From contig CAIZHT010000099.1 in the NCBI GenBank assembly GCA_903932885.1, positions 1-7,137 of the forward strand: a DNA stretch of 7,137 bases, in the 5' to 3' direction. This DNA comes from an uncultured Actinomycetes bacterium. GTDB taxonomy: Bacteria; Actinomycetota; Actinomycetes; Nanopelagicales; Nanopelagicaceae. The position numbers and the translations under genes are program-made. The notes below the pieces were generated by a model. That model was not told the DNA's origin. It worked only from the letters and a program-made list of their open reading frames with translations, and made no database searches. Shown piece by piece: positions 6,447-7,137 of this stretch (position 1 is the first letter of the stretch; each line of letters opens with the position of its first letter).

Positions 6447-7137
6447 CAACGATGCAAGAAGTAGAGATGATCAGCCTCGTTATCGATGGCTTTGAAGTTA
6501 GTGTTCCAAAAGGAACTCTTGTCATTCGCGCAGCAGAAAAACTGGGAATTCAGATTCCACGTTTTTGCGATCACCCACTTCTTGATCCAGTCGGTGCATG
6601 TCGCCAATGTTTAGTTGATATTGAAATTAATGGTCGTGCATTTCCAAAGCCACAGGCATCTTGCACGATTCCCGTTGAACCAGGAATGATTGTAAAAACA
6701 CAATTGACTTCAGCCGTTGCAGAAAAAGCGCAGCGCGGTGTAATGGAACTTCTGCTTGTAAATCACCCACTTGATTGCCCAGTGTGCGATAAAGGTGGCG
6801 AATGCCCATTACAGAATCAAGCGATGAGCAATGGCCAAGGTGAGACACGATTTGAAGGCGTAAAGCGCACATTCCAAAAGCCAATCAATATTTCATCTCA
6901 GGTTTTACTCGACCGCGAACGCTGCGTTCTCTGTGCTCGTTGTACTCGTTTCTCAGAGCAAATTGCGAGCGATCCATTTATTACATTGAACGAACGTGGC
7001 GCATTACAGCAAGTAGGAATTTACGAGAATCAACCATTTGAATCATATTTCTCTGGCAATGCAGTTCAGATCTGTCCCGTGGGCGCACTCACCGGTGCTT
7101 CATACCGATTCCGTGCACGTCCATTCGATTTAGTTTC
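6443..7137 (+). CDS. nuoG: NADH-quinone oxidoreductase subunit G, N-terminal part (runs off the window)
   Basis: The first 231 codons of the large Fe-S subunit are present, and the frame is open to the window edge. NuoG relays electrons from the NuoF side towards NuoI and NuoB. The N-terminal [2Fe-2S] ferredoxin domain carries Cys42, Cys53 and Cys56 in [16 protein letters not shown] (41-56), and probably Cys74 (cluster N1b). Cluster N5 has the rare His ligand: His108, Cys112, Cys115 and Cys121 in [20 protein letters not shown] (107-126). Cluster N4 uses Cys161, Cys164 and Cys167 in [11 protein letters not shown] (160-170) and Cys211 in ICPVGALT (210-217). The window ends at [11 protein letters not shown], just before the region where the extra cluster N7 ligands and the molybdopterin-oxidoreductase-like domain would follow, so neither can be judged. 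The start overlaps the nuoF stop by four bases (ATGA). The frame was translated by hand from the bases. Confidence 0.95.
   Translation, partial: MTTMQEVEMISLVIDGFEVSVPKGTLVIRAAEKLGIQIPRFCDHPLLDPVGACRQCLVDIEINGRAFPKPQASCTIPVEPGMIVKTQLTSAVAEKAQRGVMELLLVNHPLDCPVCDKGGECPLQNQAMSNGQGETRFEGVKRTFQKPINISSQVLLDRERCVLCARCTRFSEQIASDPFITLNERGALQQVGIYENQPFESYFSGNAVQICPVGALTGASYRFRARPFDLV

Noticed and set aside
6152..6607. 151-codon frame on the minus strand across the nuoF-nuoG junction
   Set aside because: It is antisense to the N3 cluster region of nuoF and the start of nuoG, both fully conserved. The translation shows no motif.

Overview
This window looks like chromosomal housekeeping DNA from a low-GC actinobacterium, possibly a streamlined freshwater type related to acI/Nanopelagicales. 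The evidence is the actinobacterial style of the Nuo proteins, for example the [13 protein letters not shown] stretch near the NuoC N-terminus and the long NuoE tail. Further support comes from very short intergenic gaps, A-ending codon preference (GCA, TCA, CCA) in the nuo genes, and menaquinone genes beside Complex I. The lineage is inferred from memory of these families, not from a search.

Layout: on the minus strand, bases 1-260 hold the 5' part of a chorismate-binding enzyme, most likely the isochorismate synthase MenF. Directly upstream of it in the same direction is bioY (270-854), the substrate-binding membrane component of a biotin ECF transporter. A 54-base divergent gap (855-908) separates bioY from menG (909-1601, plus strand), the methyltransferase of the last menaquinone step. 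After a 40-base gap with a candidate promoter (1608-1634) comes the NADH-quinone oxidoreductase operon: nuoA (1642-2013), nuoB (2017-2571), nuoC (2571-3203), nuoD (3200-4540), nuoE (4540-5166), nuoF (5166-6446) and the first 695 bases of nuoG (6443 to the window end). nuoB to nuoG are joined by 1- or 4-base stop/start overlaps.

The genes share one theme. MenF starts and MenG ends menaquinone synthesis. NuoE, NuoF and NuoG form the NADH-oxidising arm that feeds electrons through the Fe-S clusters to NuoB and NuoD, where the quinone is reduced, and NuoA belongs to the membrane arm that pumps protons. All cluster ligands and quinone-site residues checked are present, so this is a complete and apparently functional Complex I as far as the window shows. 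BioY is the only gene outside that theme.

I found no RNA gene, mobile element, CRISPR array or clear intrinsic terminator, and no stretch over 300 bases without a gene. I do not see a new biological system. The points worth a second look are modest: a candidate leaderless promoter for nuo, a sharp difference in codon choice between menG and nuo, an Asp-to-Glu change at a probable biotin-site position in BioY, and the bioY-menF pairing.
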